DNA of 52,856 bases from Enhygromyxa salina. GTDB taxonomy: Bacteria > Myxococcota_A > Polyangia > Nannocystales > Nannocystaceae. Of the stretch, positions 38,101 through 44,632 are shown piece after piece. A program made the translations under genes and the position numbers. The notes under the pieces are model-generated. The model ran no database searches. It had not been told where the DNA came from and saw only the letters and a program-made list of their open reading frames with translations. The DNA lies in assembly GCF_002994615.1 (NCBI RefSeq), contig NZ_PVNK01000001.1:1-52856 (forward strand), written 5' to 3'. Numbering within the stretch: the stretch's first letter is position 1; every line of letters begins with the position of its first letter.

Positions 38101-39173
38101 CCGGGACCGGCTGGGACCTCTCGCTCGAGGGGCGCTACGGCTTCAACCTCCAGCAGGCCCTCGAAGACTCGGCCGTGTGCGCCGGGCAAGAGTGCTACGA
38201 GCGCCTCGCCGCGGCCACGCTCTCGCGCCCGCACCTGTTCGGCAGCCAGTACGACCTCGACATCAACGGCCGCATCCAGCAGCGCGTGACCCCGGCCCGC
38301 GGCAAGATCTTGTCGGTCGTCGGCTCGCTCCGGCTCAGCCGGCGCTTCCGCGAGTGGACCTTCTACGCGGGCTACCTGTTTCAGCTCGCCAACGTCAGCA
38401 AGGACATCGTCAAGCCCCTCGCGGGGACCAACGACAGCTGGATCAACCGCGGCGGCGGCGTGGTCTCGGATCTGACCGGCCTCGTCGACACCGGCTTCGT
38501 CCTGACCCGGGTCGACAACGCCTTCAACCCCCACGACGGCTTCATCGCGACGATGGACGTCAAGCTCGCCTCACCGTGGCTCGGTGGCGGCGACTGGTGG
38601 GCGCGCCTCGATCTGAGCTGGCAGCACTTCATCCCCCTGCCGATCCCCGGCACCCAAGATCGGATCAGCTTCCTCTACAGCCTTCGCTATGGCCACCTGA
38701 TCCCCTTCACGGGGCCCGGGGCCAGGACCAGCACGGTCCCCGACGTCTGGCGCTACTACGGAGGCGGGACCGCGGATCTCGGCCTGCGCGGGATCCTGCC
38801 CGAGACGATGCTCGTCGACGTCGAGGAGGTCGAGCTGCCCTACGGCGGCGTCGTCTATCGGCCGCGCGCCCAAGGTGGCCACATCCGAGCGATCGGCACC
38901 CTCGCCCTCCAGGTGACCTCGGTGCCCGACATCTTCGGCGGCGCCCTCGCCCACTCGATCTTCTACGACTTCGGCGTGCTGACCCAGTCTTGGAGCGGGC
39001 TCAACCTCGCCCGCGACTTTCGCCACAGCGTCGGCACCAACTTCTTGAAGCTCGACATCGGGATCGTGACGATGGCGATCGGCTACGCGATCTTGCTGCC
39101 CGGGCGCTACAACGTCGGGCCGACCGACGACGCCAACGGGCGCTTCATCTTCGACGTCGGCGTGACCTTTTGA
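35184..39173 (+). CDS. Omp85-family outer-membrane assembly protein (TamA/BamA-like)
   Basis: The protein is 1329 residues from ATG 35184, which gives MIGLWALLLMPARSVAA as a signal peptide lacking the usual basic start. ATG 35107 inside the last repeat would add a basic n-region and is a real alternative. A Pro/Glu/Ser repeat linker (about 30-80) is followed by a long periplasmic region with several POTRA-like units (VSLYGTFVAGDDRNRVETII, KVEIAEISITRPARLNTDVA, GEFGEILFRGNFKTREWVLR) and a C-terminal 16-strand-type Omp85 barrel. The barrel has an LRG motif (LRGILPE) and ends in VGVTF. Adjacent to a TamB-like gene, it is most simply the TamA partner; an accessory BamA is the alternative. A 179-bp piece of it is copied downstream. 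Confidence 0.88.
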   Translation: MIGLWALLLMPARSVAAPPEDEGAPAGELAEDLAPESSPETAPETAPESSPEAAPEAAPDPAPESSPETAPESSPETAPRPTPSPAPAAEADGAPSMLPDTGCDLRNPGDPLYPVAQALSLMRTSNLELRSCKQVAETGRGRRMIEATLRGSDQSLLLYRLERLAADGFEIFLTPLATHEVLMAARPAVSGGGVYYVDVQQVSLYGTFVAGDDRNRVETIIGLRQGDFYPFEYAARLAELGYRAEFYPVAKGEVVIEVRPGRSIRRVRIRGHLPLAKRDILRQLSIDAQPGALARGQCVEPKRLREGDPPPICDGLDVACLEWERDELSRLDQFMFDSGFFDGSSQLALVCGRAGDEADLYVFLDKGKPYKVDRRRVTVRDLDAEQAEAEGLGDGEPLEDRDLRWIRRQFVPKVLGVFRTRITREFMDRAKQRVISAYADPNAGLGRFWRSEATTPHPEIEIDVSYDELDAETSFDNHNIPIEVSVARGPAVQTEFKLAQASKQRRIRSSGLRFSDGQLRNQIQLFNRREPASASAAQREAANIRAFYQSRGYLFARIEGRHLDFKSMDKLRFEIAEGPKVEIAEISITRPARLNTDVARRIERAWNGERNLRKGRKFSETDALTDIQTVLAAYNAEGYLCADVYIHLAFWPDALDDPTASDPSAPGSSAAPAKVRATLRTQDLLDSGGEAKWIEQFDAAGLAGVLTAERAKIWVRVQVDPGPRLVTAASEDVRFLEQPIPFSRKIEDPLEREPTPEARELAAEIIERSPLRRRDQTEAGLVPITPNLDRDVQRSIVDQYRNSGYPISDAELTWRYTSPGGVALTADTSRNLPDTRFGICLNRASEKQVEVEPIVNLYEGKAGEFGEILFRGNFKTREWVLRRELEFKTGQPYEQRLVDASAASIEASGVANSVVISPYPVNCRFEEPGVCQVHQVVSFEEAKDIAASIDFGFGIATLNPFYLFVNPSFPNIAGTGWDLSLEGRYGFNLQQALEDSAVCAGQECYERLAAATLSRPHLFGSQYDLDINGRIQQRVTPARGKILSVVGSLRLSRRFREWTFYAGYLFQLANVSKDIVKPLAGTNDSWINRGGGVVSDLTGLVDTGFVLTRVDNAFNPHDGFIATMDVKLASPWLGGGDWWARLDLSWQHFIPLPIPGTQDRISFLYSLRYGHLIPFTGPGARTSTVPDVWRYYGGGTADLGLRGILPETMLVDVEEVELPYGGVVYRPRAQGGHIRAIGTLALQVTSVPDIFGGALAHSIFYDFGVLTQSWSGLNLARDFRHSVGTNFLKLDIGIVTMAIGYAILLPGRYNVGPTDDANGRFIFDVGVTF
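37301..37479. repeat. Source copy of a 179-bp segmental duplication (inside the Omp85 gene)
   Basis: This segment aligns without gaps to 39811-39989. It encodes AERAKIWVRVQVDPGP and the following FLEQPIPFSRKIED stretch of the Omp85 protein. Most differences cluster in the last 40 bases, where the copy has changed to GAGCCC repeats. Confidence 0.9.
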
Positions 39174-39486
39174 GGCTCGCACGATTTTCTATCGGCATTG
39201 TGGCGATCGAGATCTGCCAGGCTATCACCCGAGCGTTTGGTCTGGGTTTTTGACCCAAAGACTAGCCCCCGGGGTCGGGGAGCGGGCGCCAGACTACTTC
39301 CAAAGACGACTTCCAAAGTAGCAGCCCGGCGGGGCGCGGGGACTCGGCACACCTTGTCCGCGTCCACGAGGGCGCCCTGTCTCTCACCCTCCTGGTCAGA
39401 GCCCGAAACACTGGCGCCGGACAGCGCAGGGTCGCGCACCCCTAGCGCTTGAGCGTGGGTGCGGTGGTGGCTAGCTTGCGCGCGTC
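39174..39486. other. Intergenic region between the Omp85 gene and a small lipoprotein gene
   Basis: These 313 nt hold no convincing gene. Visible elements are TGGGT-TTTTG-ACCCA at about 39243-39262, a weak hairpin that could end the Omp85 transcript, and a doubled ACTTCCAAAG (about 39295-39318) bounded by CTACTT/AAGTAG. Composition is somewhat lower in G+C than in the flanking Omp85 gene. Confidence 0.4.
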
Positions 39487-39753
39487 ATGCTCAAATCCAC
39501 AATCGCACTCATTGTTGTTGCGGCCTGCGCCGCCCCCACGCCAGGCATTAGTCCGCCGCCTAGCCCAGATGATCGGCCCAGCGAGGTCACGGAGGAGGAT
39601 CAACACTTCTGCTGTGGCAGCGTCGACCCCAGCACCATGAGCGGAGAGGACTGCATCCCGATCGGCCCGTCCCATGTCGGCGGCTGCGGCAAGGTTCTCT
39701 ACTGCTCGGACTCGTACACCAACGACGAAGGAACCGTCACCTGCGCCACCTGA
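39487..39753 (+). CDS. Small Cys-rich lipoprotein
   Basis: The protein is 88 residues from ATG 39487. MLKSTIALIVVAAC is a compact lipoprotein signal with V-A-A-C at the cleavage site (Cys 14). The mature 74 residues start with a Pro-rich linker and contain seven further Cys-region residues grouped as FCCGSVDP, EDCIPIG, GGCGKVLYCSD and TVTCAT, suggesting a small disulfide-stabilised domain. No family is recognised. Codon use is less GC-biased than in surrounding genes. It lies just upstream of a recombination scar, and the neighbouring genes are also secreted Cys-rich proteins. Confidence 0.7.
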   Translation: MLKSTIALIVVAACAAPTPGISPPPSPDDRPSEVTEEDQHFCCGSVDPSTMSGEDCIPIGPSHVGGCGKVLYCSDSYTNDEGTVTCAT

Positions 39754-39776
39754 TCCAGCCCGGGAGGGGGGAACGC

Positions 39777-39989
39777 TGGAGACGGCGTTGTCAGCTCGAG
39801 CGAGCAGTGCGATGGCCGAGCGCGCGAAGATCTGGGTCCGTGTCCAGGTCGACCCCGGGCCGCGCCTGGTCACCGCCGCGAGCGAGGACGTCCGCTTCCT
39901 CGAGCAGCCGATCCCCTTCTCGCGCAAGATCGAAGATCCGCCCGAGCCCGAGCCCGAGCCCGAGGCCCGCGAGCAGGCCGCCGAGATCA
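39777..39989 (+). pseudogene. Mosaic scar: copied DUF4215 fragment joined to copied Omp85 fragment
   Basis: Bases 39777-39814 match 40136-40173 at 35 of 38 positions, the start of the DUF4215 motif in the next lipoprotein gene. Bases 39811-39989 match 37301-37479 of the Omp85 gene over their full 179 bases without gaps. The two pieces overlap by 4 bases (GATG) and are in different reading frames. An ATG at 39812 opens a 72-codon frame to 40027 that keeps the Omp85 frame, but it has no signal or ribosome-binding site that I can see. I interpret the whole as a recombination by-product. Confidence 0.8.
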
Positions 39990-40052
39990 GAGACGAACTG
40001 AGCTGCACTTCGTGCGCGTGGTCGTAGGTAGGCGTGGGGCTAGCCTCCGTTG

Positions 40053-41324
40053 ATGCGTCGCAGCTCCCTTGTGGCCCCCGCGGGCTTGGCTCTCGTCGCC
40101 TGCGGCGCTGAGCTGACGACGCCCCCGCCCGCTTGTGGAGACGGCGTCGTCAGCTCGCTCGAGCAGTGCGATGACGCCAACGTCGAAGACGGCGACGGGT
40201 GCAGCGCGACCTGTGAGCTGGAGCCGGTGCTCACGCCTGTGTGCGTGGACCTCCTGGAGGCGAACAGGGTGTCGGCCTCTGGCTTGCTAGCGACCACCGA
40301 TGGTCGCCTGCTGCTCAGCGGCTCGATCGCCACGCAGGGGTTGGTCTCGCACGGTTGGGTCGGCGCGTTTGACACCAACGGCGAACAGCTGTGGTCACTC
40401 GACCTCGAGGACGAGCACTACGTGCACTCCATGATCCCCCGCGGCGACGGCGTGGCAGCGGTCTACCGCACACTCGGGGAGCCGTCGAGGATCATCGACA
40501 TCGACGCCACCGGAAACGTGACCGGCTCCGTCACGCTCGTGGATGTCCACGGTCACACGCAGCCGTCTACCGACATCCTGGACACCGACCATGGCGTGCT
40601 GCTCGCCGGTGGCGGCGGCGGCGACATGAGGCTCGCTCGGCTGGGACCCGGCGGTGAGTTCGAGACCCTCATGCTCGAAGACTACGCAGGGTTCGCCGAC
40701 CATTTCAACGAGCTCGAGCGTCACGGTGATCGCATCGGGGCGATGGCCACGATCGGCGTCGCCAACCACGGCGACCCGATTGACTTCGATATCGTCACTC
40801 TCGACATTCAGGGCGTCATGCTCCTCGAGTACGACGAGCAAGGTGTAGAGCTACACCGGACCGTGATTACGGGCGATGACGAACACCACTCGCTCACCGG
40901 GTTCCGCCTGGGCGTCACGCAGGACGGCACCTGGATCATCACCGGCTCGAGCAAACACTTGCCCAATCTCGGCCTGGGGACCCTCGGGTGGGCTGCGGCT
41001 GTGCGCGATGGTGAACTTCTGTGGAGCCTGGAGACACCAGGCTCGGGTGGCGAAGCGGAGCCCTATGGTTTCCTGTCTGCGATCGGTGCTGGGGATGACA
41101 GCGTGCTGGTTGCGGGCAGGCTCCACACGAATGTCGGCGTTCGGCGCTGGGCGATGCTGCTGTCGCCCGACAGCGGCGATGTGATCTGGGAGCAAACGGG
41201 TGCGGGTAGCGACTACGAACGCTACATGACGGCGAGCACCTCCGGAGATGGCCCACTGTGGCTCTCTGGAAACACGGAGCGCTCGGAGAGTGTGAAGACA
41301 TGGGTGTGCAGCGTGGAACTTTGA
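40053..41324 (+). CDS. Secreted lipoprotein with DUF4215 Cys-rich motif and propeller-like body
   Basis: The protein is 423 residues from ATG 40053; the signal ends LALVAC (Cys about 17). It is followed by a DUF4215-type disulfide motif, CGDGVVSSLEQCDDANVEDG then GCSATC, frequent in myxobacterial surface proteins. The remaining about 350 residues alternate short beta strands with Gly/Asp turns (GLLATTDGRLLLSGS, GVLLAGGGGGDMRLARLGPG, SVLVAGRLHTNVGVRRW), consistent with a beta-propeller of delta-60 type repeats. No catalytic site is visible. The 3' end overlaps the metalloprotease start by 25 nt, so the two are probably co-expressed. G+C is lower than in flanking genes (37 of 60 in 40741-40800). 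Confidence 0.85.
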   Translation: MRRSSLVAPAGLALVACGAELTTPPPACGDGVVSSLEQCDDANVEDGDGCSATCELEPVLTPVCVDLLEANRVSASGLLATTDGRLLLSGSIATQGLVSHGWVGAFDTNGEQLWSLDLEDEHYVHSMIPRGDGVAAVYRTLGEPSRIIDIDATGNVTGSVTLVDVHGHTQPSTDILDTDHGVLLAGGGGGDMRLARLGPGGEFETLMLEDYAGFADHFNELERHGDRIGAMATIGVANHGDPIDFDIVTLDIQGVMLLEYDEQGVELHRTVITGDDEHHSLTGFRLGVTQDGTWIITGSSKHLPNLGLGTLGWAAAVRDGELLWSLETPGSGGEAEPYGFLSAIGAGDDSVLVAGRLHTNVGVRRWAMLLSPDSGDVIWEQTGAGSDYERYMTASTSGDGPLWLSGNTERSESVKTWVCSVEL

Positions 41325-43411
41325 AGTACGTTGGCGTGGCTGTGATCGCGTCCGCTGTGCTCGCCCCAGGGCAGGCAGCGGCATACTGCCTGTATCCGGA
41401 CTATGCGACCGCGCTCCAGAGCGAGTTCCCGTCGTCCAGGATACCAGTCTACCTTTCGACGGCGCCCGATACGACGATCGAACATACGGGAGCCTCCCAA
41501 AGCGATGCCGCTCGAATCCTGATTGAGGTCATCGCGCGCCACAACGAGACGGTGGTCGCGCCGAAGCTCTACTTCGCAGGCTTCGACGATTCGGCTGGAT
41601 ACACGGACCCGATGGACGATGACAACCTCTTTTACTCCTGGAAGAAAGGTGTGACAGTCCACAGCTACGAGTGTGGCCTCTTGGAGGAAGTGGAGAAGCC
41701 GCAAGTCCCCATGAAGTACCTCTGCGATGCCGATGTCAACACCGGCATCAAAGCATGTGCGCTACAAGTCGAGAACAACAGCTCCGAGACCGTAGGCTCC
41801 GTCACCCTGGTCCCGGCCGACTGCGAGCTCGTCGCCGGCGCCCCGCGGGTCTGGAGCTTCGACGGCAGCACCACCTCCGACCTCGGCCACACCTACCTCC
41901 ACGAGCTCGGCCACATCCTCGGACTCAGGCACACCAACCGCACCACCGCCGAGTGCGGCACGGTCTCGGGCAACAACCCCGACGGCAACACCGGCGTCAT
42001 GCGCTCGACGAACGGCGCCAGCTTGAGCCGCTTTCGTCACTGGAGACGCGACGACCTCGACGGCATCGACCATCTCTGGGACAGCTACTACCCGAGCTAC
42101 GAGCTCGCCTCTTGGCCCGACGAGGGCTTCCCCGACCTGATCCCGATGTCCGCGGCGTCCTCGCTCACGGGCGCGAGCGTGATCCGCAGCGGCTCCCTCG
42201 CCGACGCCCCGCCCGGCGCCCCGCAGCCCCTCGTGACCCTCGACGACCGCCGCCGCGTCGTGTTTGCGACCCTCGCGGACGACGACAGCGTGATCGAGGC
42301 GCCGGCGGTGGTCGAGCCCGGGCCGCTCGGCAAGACCGTTGGCAACCCCGAGATCGCGCTCGGCGACGACGGCGAGGGCGAGCGGGTGTTCGTGGCGTGG
42401 ACCGCCAACGAGCAGCCCGACGTTGACGTGATGCAGACCCGCTGGGCCCTGCGCGAGCTCGGGGGCGGCCCATGGACGATCACCGCGGGCTTCGACCTGA
42501 AGACCTCCCGCGTGGTCGCGGGCTTCGACCCCGCGAGCAACAACTGGCTGCTGGGCACCTTGTCCGAGGCCGGCGAGCCTCGCGTGTCCGTGATCGGCTA
42601 CGGGGGCGAGCTGCTGCTCGAGTCCGCCGAGCTCGGCGGCCTCACGAGCTACGAGATCGGCAACCCCGTGTGCCGCGAGAGCCCCGGCTGCACGATGCTG
42701 CTGTCGACCTCCGAGCTCGGCGGCCCCTCGCTCGCGCGAGTTGACTTCGCGGTGTTCAGCGACCCACCGAGCGTGTTCGTGCAGTCCATGGTCGTGTTCG
42801 ATGAGCAGGACGTCTACGGCCGCACGAGCCTGGCCTCGGCCGATCCTGGCTCGCTGCACGGCCTCGCCGGGTGGCAGCGCTTCGAGCTCGGTGCCGCCGC
42901 GAACGACTCGCCCAACCCCGTCATTCCGCCCTTGTTTAGCGCGCAGAATTGGCCCCTGGGCCTGGGCGCGTACACCGACGATCAAGCCATGCGTAGCCAC
43001 CGGCTGGCGCTGCCGCTCGAGGTCGCGTGCGGCAACGGGATCGTGCAGGCCGCCGAAGCGTGCGACGATGGAAACCTGCAGCCCGGCGACGGCTGCGATG
43101 ACACTTGCGCGCTCGAGTTCGTCGGGGGCGAGACCGGCGGCACGGGCGACGCGGGCGGCGACTTCGATGATGACGAAGCTTGCCAGTGTGCGCTCGAGCG
43201 CCGCGACGACGGGCGTGGGCTCGGGCTGGTGTTCGTGGGCATGGGCGTCTGCGGGGCAGCGATCTATCGCCGACGCCGACGCCGACGCCGACGGGAACTG
43301 CTACATCCAGGCCCCGCTGCAAGCGCCCAGCCCGATCAGGTCGGACACGGAATCGGCGCGAGGGAGGTCAGCGCCGGGAGGTGGCCCGTCGGGCTCCGAC
43401 CGAGCGAGTAG
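41300..43411 (+). CDS. Secreted metzincin-type zinc metalloprotease with DUF4215 motif and MYXO-CTERM-like tail
   Basis: The protein is 703 residues from ATG 41300; its signal peptide ends GQAAA-YC. The zinc site HELGHILGLRH (about residue 200) is the full metzincin H-E-x-x-H-x-x-G-x-x-H, and GVMRST (about 234) can supply the Met-turn. Residues about 300-570 form a beta-rich domain, then CGNGIVQAAEACDDGNLQPG is a DUF4215 motif (about 577-603). A C-terminal Cys-x-Cys, hydrophobic helix (GLVFVGMGVCGAAIY) and nine Arg resemble a MYXO-CTERM sorting signal, but 38 residues follow the Arg run, which is unusual. The 3' end overlaps a convergent lipoprotein gene by 76 nt. Base composition changes sharply near 41800. 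Confidence 0.85.
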   Translation: MGVQRGTLKYVGVAVIASAVLAPGQAAAYCLYPDYATALQSEFPSSRIPVYLSTAPDTTIEHTGASQSDAARILIEVIARHNETVVAPKLYFAGFDDSAGYTDPMDDDNLFYSWKKGVTVHSYECGLLEEVEKPQVPMKYLCDADVNTGIKACALQVENNSSETVGSVTLVPADCELVAGAPRVWSFDGSTTSDLGHTYLHELGHILGLRHTNRTTAECGTVSGNNPDGNTGVMRSTNGASLSRFRHWRRDDLDGIDHLWDSYYPSYELASWPDEGFPDLIPMSAASSLTGASVIRSGSLADAPPGAPQPLVTLDDRRRVVFATLADDDSVIEAPAVVEPGPLGKTVGNPEIALGDDGEGERVFVAWTANEQPDVDVMQTRWALRELGGGPWTITAGFDLKTSRVVAGFDPASNNWLLGTLSEAGEPRVSVIGYGGELLLESAELGGLTSYEIGNPVCRESPGCTMLLSTSELGGPSLARVDFAVFSDPPSVFVQSMVVFDEQDVYGRTSLASADPGSLHGLAGWQRFELGAAANDSPNPVIPPLFSAQNWPLGLGAYTDDQAMRSHRLALPLEVACGNGIVQAAEACDDGNLQPGDGCDDTCALEFVGGETGGTGDAGGDFDDDEACQCALERRDDGRGLGLVFVGMGVCGAAIYRRRRRRRRRELLHPGPAASAQPDQVGHGIGAREVSAGRWPVGLRPSE
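43268..43291. repeat. CGCCGA hexanucleotide repeat (four units) encoding an Arg run
   Basis: Four exact CGCCGA units followed by CGG encode nine consecutive Arg residues at the end of the C-terminal helix of the metalloprotease. Copy-number change would alter the basic anchor length in frame. Confidence 0.75.
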
Positions 43412-44022
43412 CCGCAGTAGTTGTAGCTGTTGCCGCCCCCGATGCAGTCCTCCCACCGCTGGATCGCCCACTGCGGCCCGATGTCGGGGACGGGGTCGCC
43501 GTCGCCGTCGAGCAGCTGGGCGCCCGCGTCGCCGCCATCGGCGTAGACCAGGAGCACGCCCTCGGCGACGATGTCGGTGCTCACCCGGCAGTCGGCGGCG
43601 CTGTTCGACATCCGCAGGCGCAGGACGCTGGCGTCCTCGGGGGCGACCCACGCGTCGCTGACGCGGCCGACCTGGTAGTAGCCCTGACCGAGCACGCTGT
43701 AGCGAGTCCGCGCGTCGCAGCTGTCAGGGCCGTTGTAGTTATTGTAGGGCTGGACGATGGCGGCCCAGCCGACGATCGCAAAGCGGTTGGGATCCGGCGC
43801 GCTGCTGACAGCGAGCGGCTTGGAGAACTGCAGCTCGAGCACGCCCGCGCCGATCCACTCGCCGTCGAGCACGATCGGGGGCGCGGTCGCGCTCGCCGTT
43901 GGCTCGGGCAGCGCCTCGAAGGTGCGCAGGCCCTCGCAGGGGTCGGAGTTCTCGCAGCCACCGAGACCGATCGCCGCGGCGACCCCGACCAAACCCACCC
44001 GCACAGGTCGCTCCATGCCCAT
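43336..44022 (-). CDS. Small secreted lipoprotein of unknown function
   Basis: The protein is 228 residues from ATG 44022 (GGGAG about 8 nt upstream; ATG 44016 and GTG 44037 are alternatives). The signal ends AIGLGGC, a good lipobox. The mature part is beta-rich with three Cys pairs possible (DPCEGL, DSCDAR, ADCRV, EDCIG, NYCGY) and phrases such as LELQFSKPLAVSSA and GYYQVGRVSDAWV that recall Ig-like or jelly-roll surface domains. No family is recognised. The last 76 nt overlap the 3' end of the convergent metalloprotease gene. It is followed upstream on the same strand by slyD, 45 nt away. Confidence 0.8.
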   Translation of the reverse strand: MGMERPVRVGLVGVAAAIGLGGCENSDPCEGLRTFEALPEPTASATAPPIVLDGEWIGAGVLELQFSKPLAVSSAPDPNRFAIVGWAAIVQPYNNYNGPDSCDARTRYSVLGQGYYQVGRVSDAWVAPEDASVLRLRMSNSAADCRVSTDIVAEGVLLVYADGGDAGAQLLDGDGDPVPDIGPQWAIQRWEDCIGGGNSYNYCGYSLGRSPTGHLPALTSLAPIPCPT

Positions 44023-44067
44023 GCCCGATGCTCCCACACTCCCGGGCCAGCGCGCGAGCCCCTGGCC

Positions 44068-44562
44068 TCACTTCTTCGGGGGCGGCGGCGGCGGCTTGAC
44101 CATCGCCTTGCCGAGCTCCTTCTCTTTGCTCGTCGCCTTGCGCACGCCGATGATCCGGACGGCCATGCCGATCGTCTGGCCGGCGAGCGGATGGATCATG
44201 GCCACGGTCACGCTCTCGTCGGAGACCTCTTTGACGGCGAGGTGGAGCGGCTGCCCGTTGGGCATCTTGGCCACGAACTTGACGCCGACCTCGAACTTGG
44301 TGCCCTCGGGGAACTCGGCCCGGCTCATGACGTTGGTCGGGGCGTCCTCGACGGTCCCGAACGCCTCCTCGGGCGGGAACTCGAAGGTCTCTTCGGCGCC
44401 GTCCTCGAGACCCTCGAGGCGCTTGGCGAGACCGGGGATCAGCGTCTGCCTGCCGTGCAGGAGGCTGACGGGACCGGAGATGTCGGAGCTCTCTACGATC
44501 TCTCCATCGGCGGTGGTGATGTCGTACGCGAGCGTCACGACGGTGCCAGGCTCGATCTTCAT
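44068..44562 (-). CDS. slyD: FKBP-type peptidyl-prolyl isomerase, SlyD-like
   Basis: The protein is 164 residues from ATG 44562. It opens MKIEPGTVVTLAYDITTADG with the split FKBP domain typical of SlyD: GPVSLLHGRQTLIPGLAKRL, then the insert-in-flap chaperone region (EDGAEETFEFPPEEAFG through GKFEVGVKF-like and HPLAGQTIGMAVRI). The conserved H-P-L-A-G ending of the second FKBP half is present. The His-rich nickel-binding tail of enterobacterial SlyD is missing; the protein ends in Lys and six Pro. It should assist folding of proline-limited proteins in the cytoplasm. It sits between a lipoprotein gene and an L,D-transpeptidase gene on the same strand. Confidence 0.9.
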   Translation of the reverse strand: MKIEPGTVVTLAYDITTADGEIVESSDISGPVSLLHGRQTLIPGLAKRLEGLEDGAEETFEFPPEEAFGTVEDAPTNVMSRAEFPEGTKFEVGVKFVAKMPNGQPLHLAVKEVSDESVTVAMIHPLAGQTIGMAVRIIGVRKATSKEKELGKAMVKPPPPPPKK

Positions 44563-44632
44563 TGCAGGGATGATAGAAGCCGAATCGCGCGCCTGACCAG
44601 GCCGCACCCAAAAAAAGCGCGCGCGCGGGTGC

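Noticed and set aside
39812..40027. 72-codon gene derived from the Omp85 fragment
   Set aside because: No signal, no ribosome-binding site and an obvious copied origin; kept only as part of the scar.
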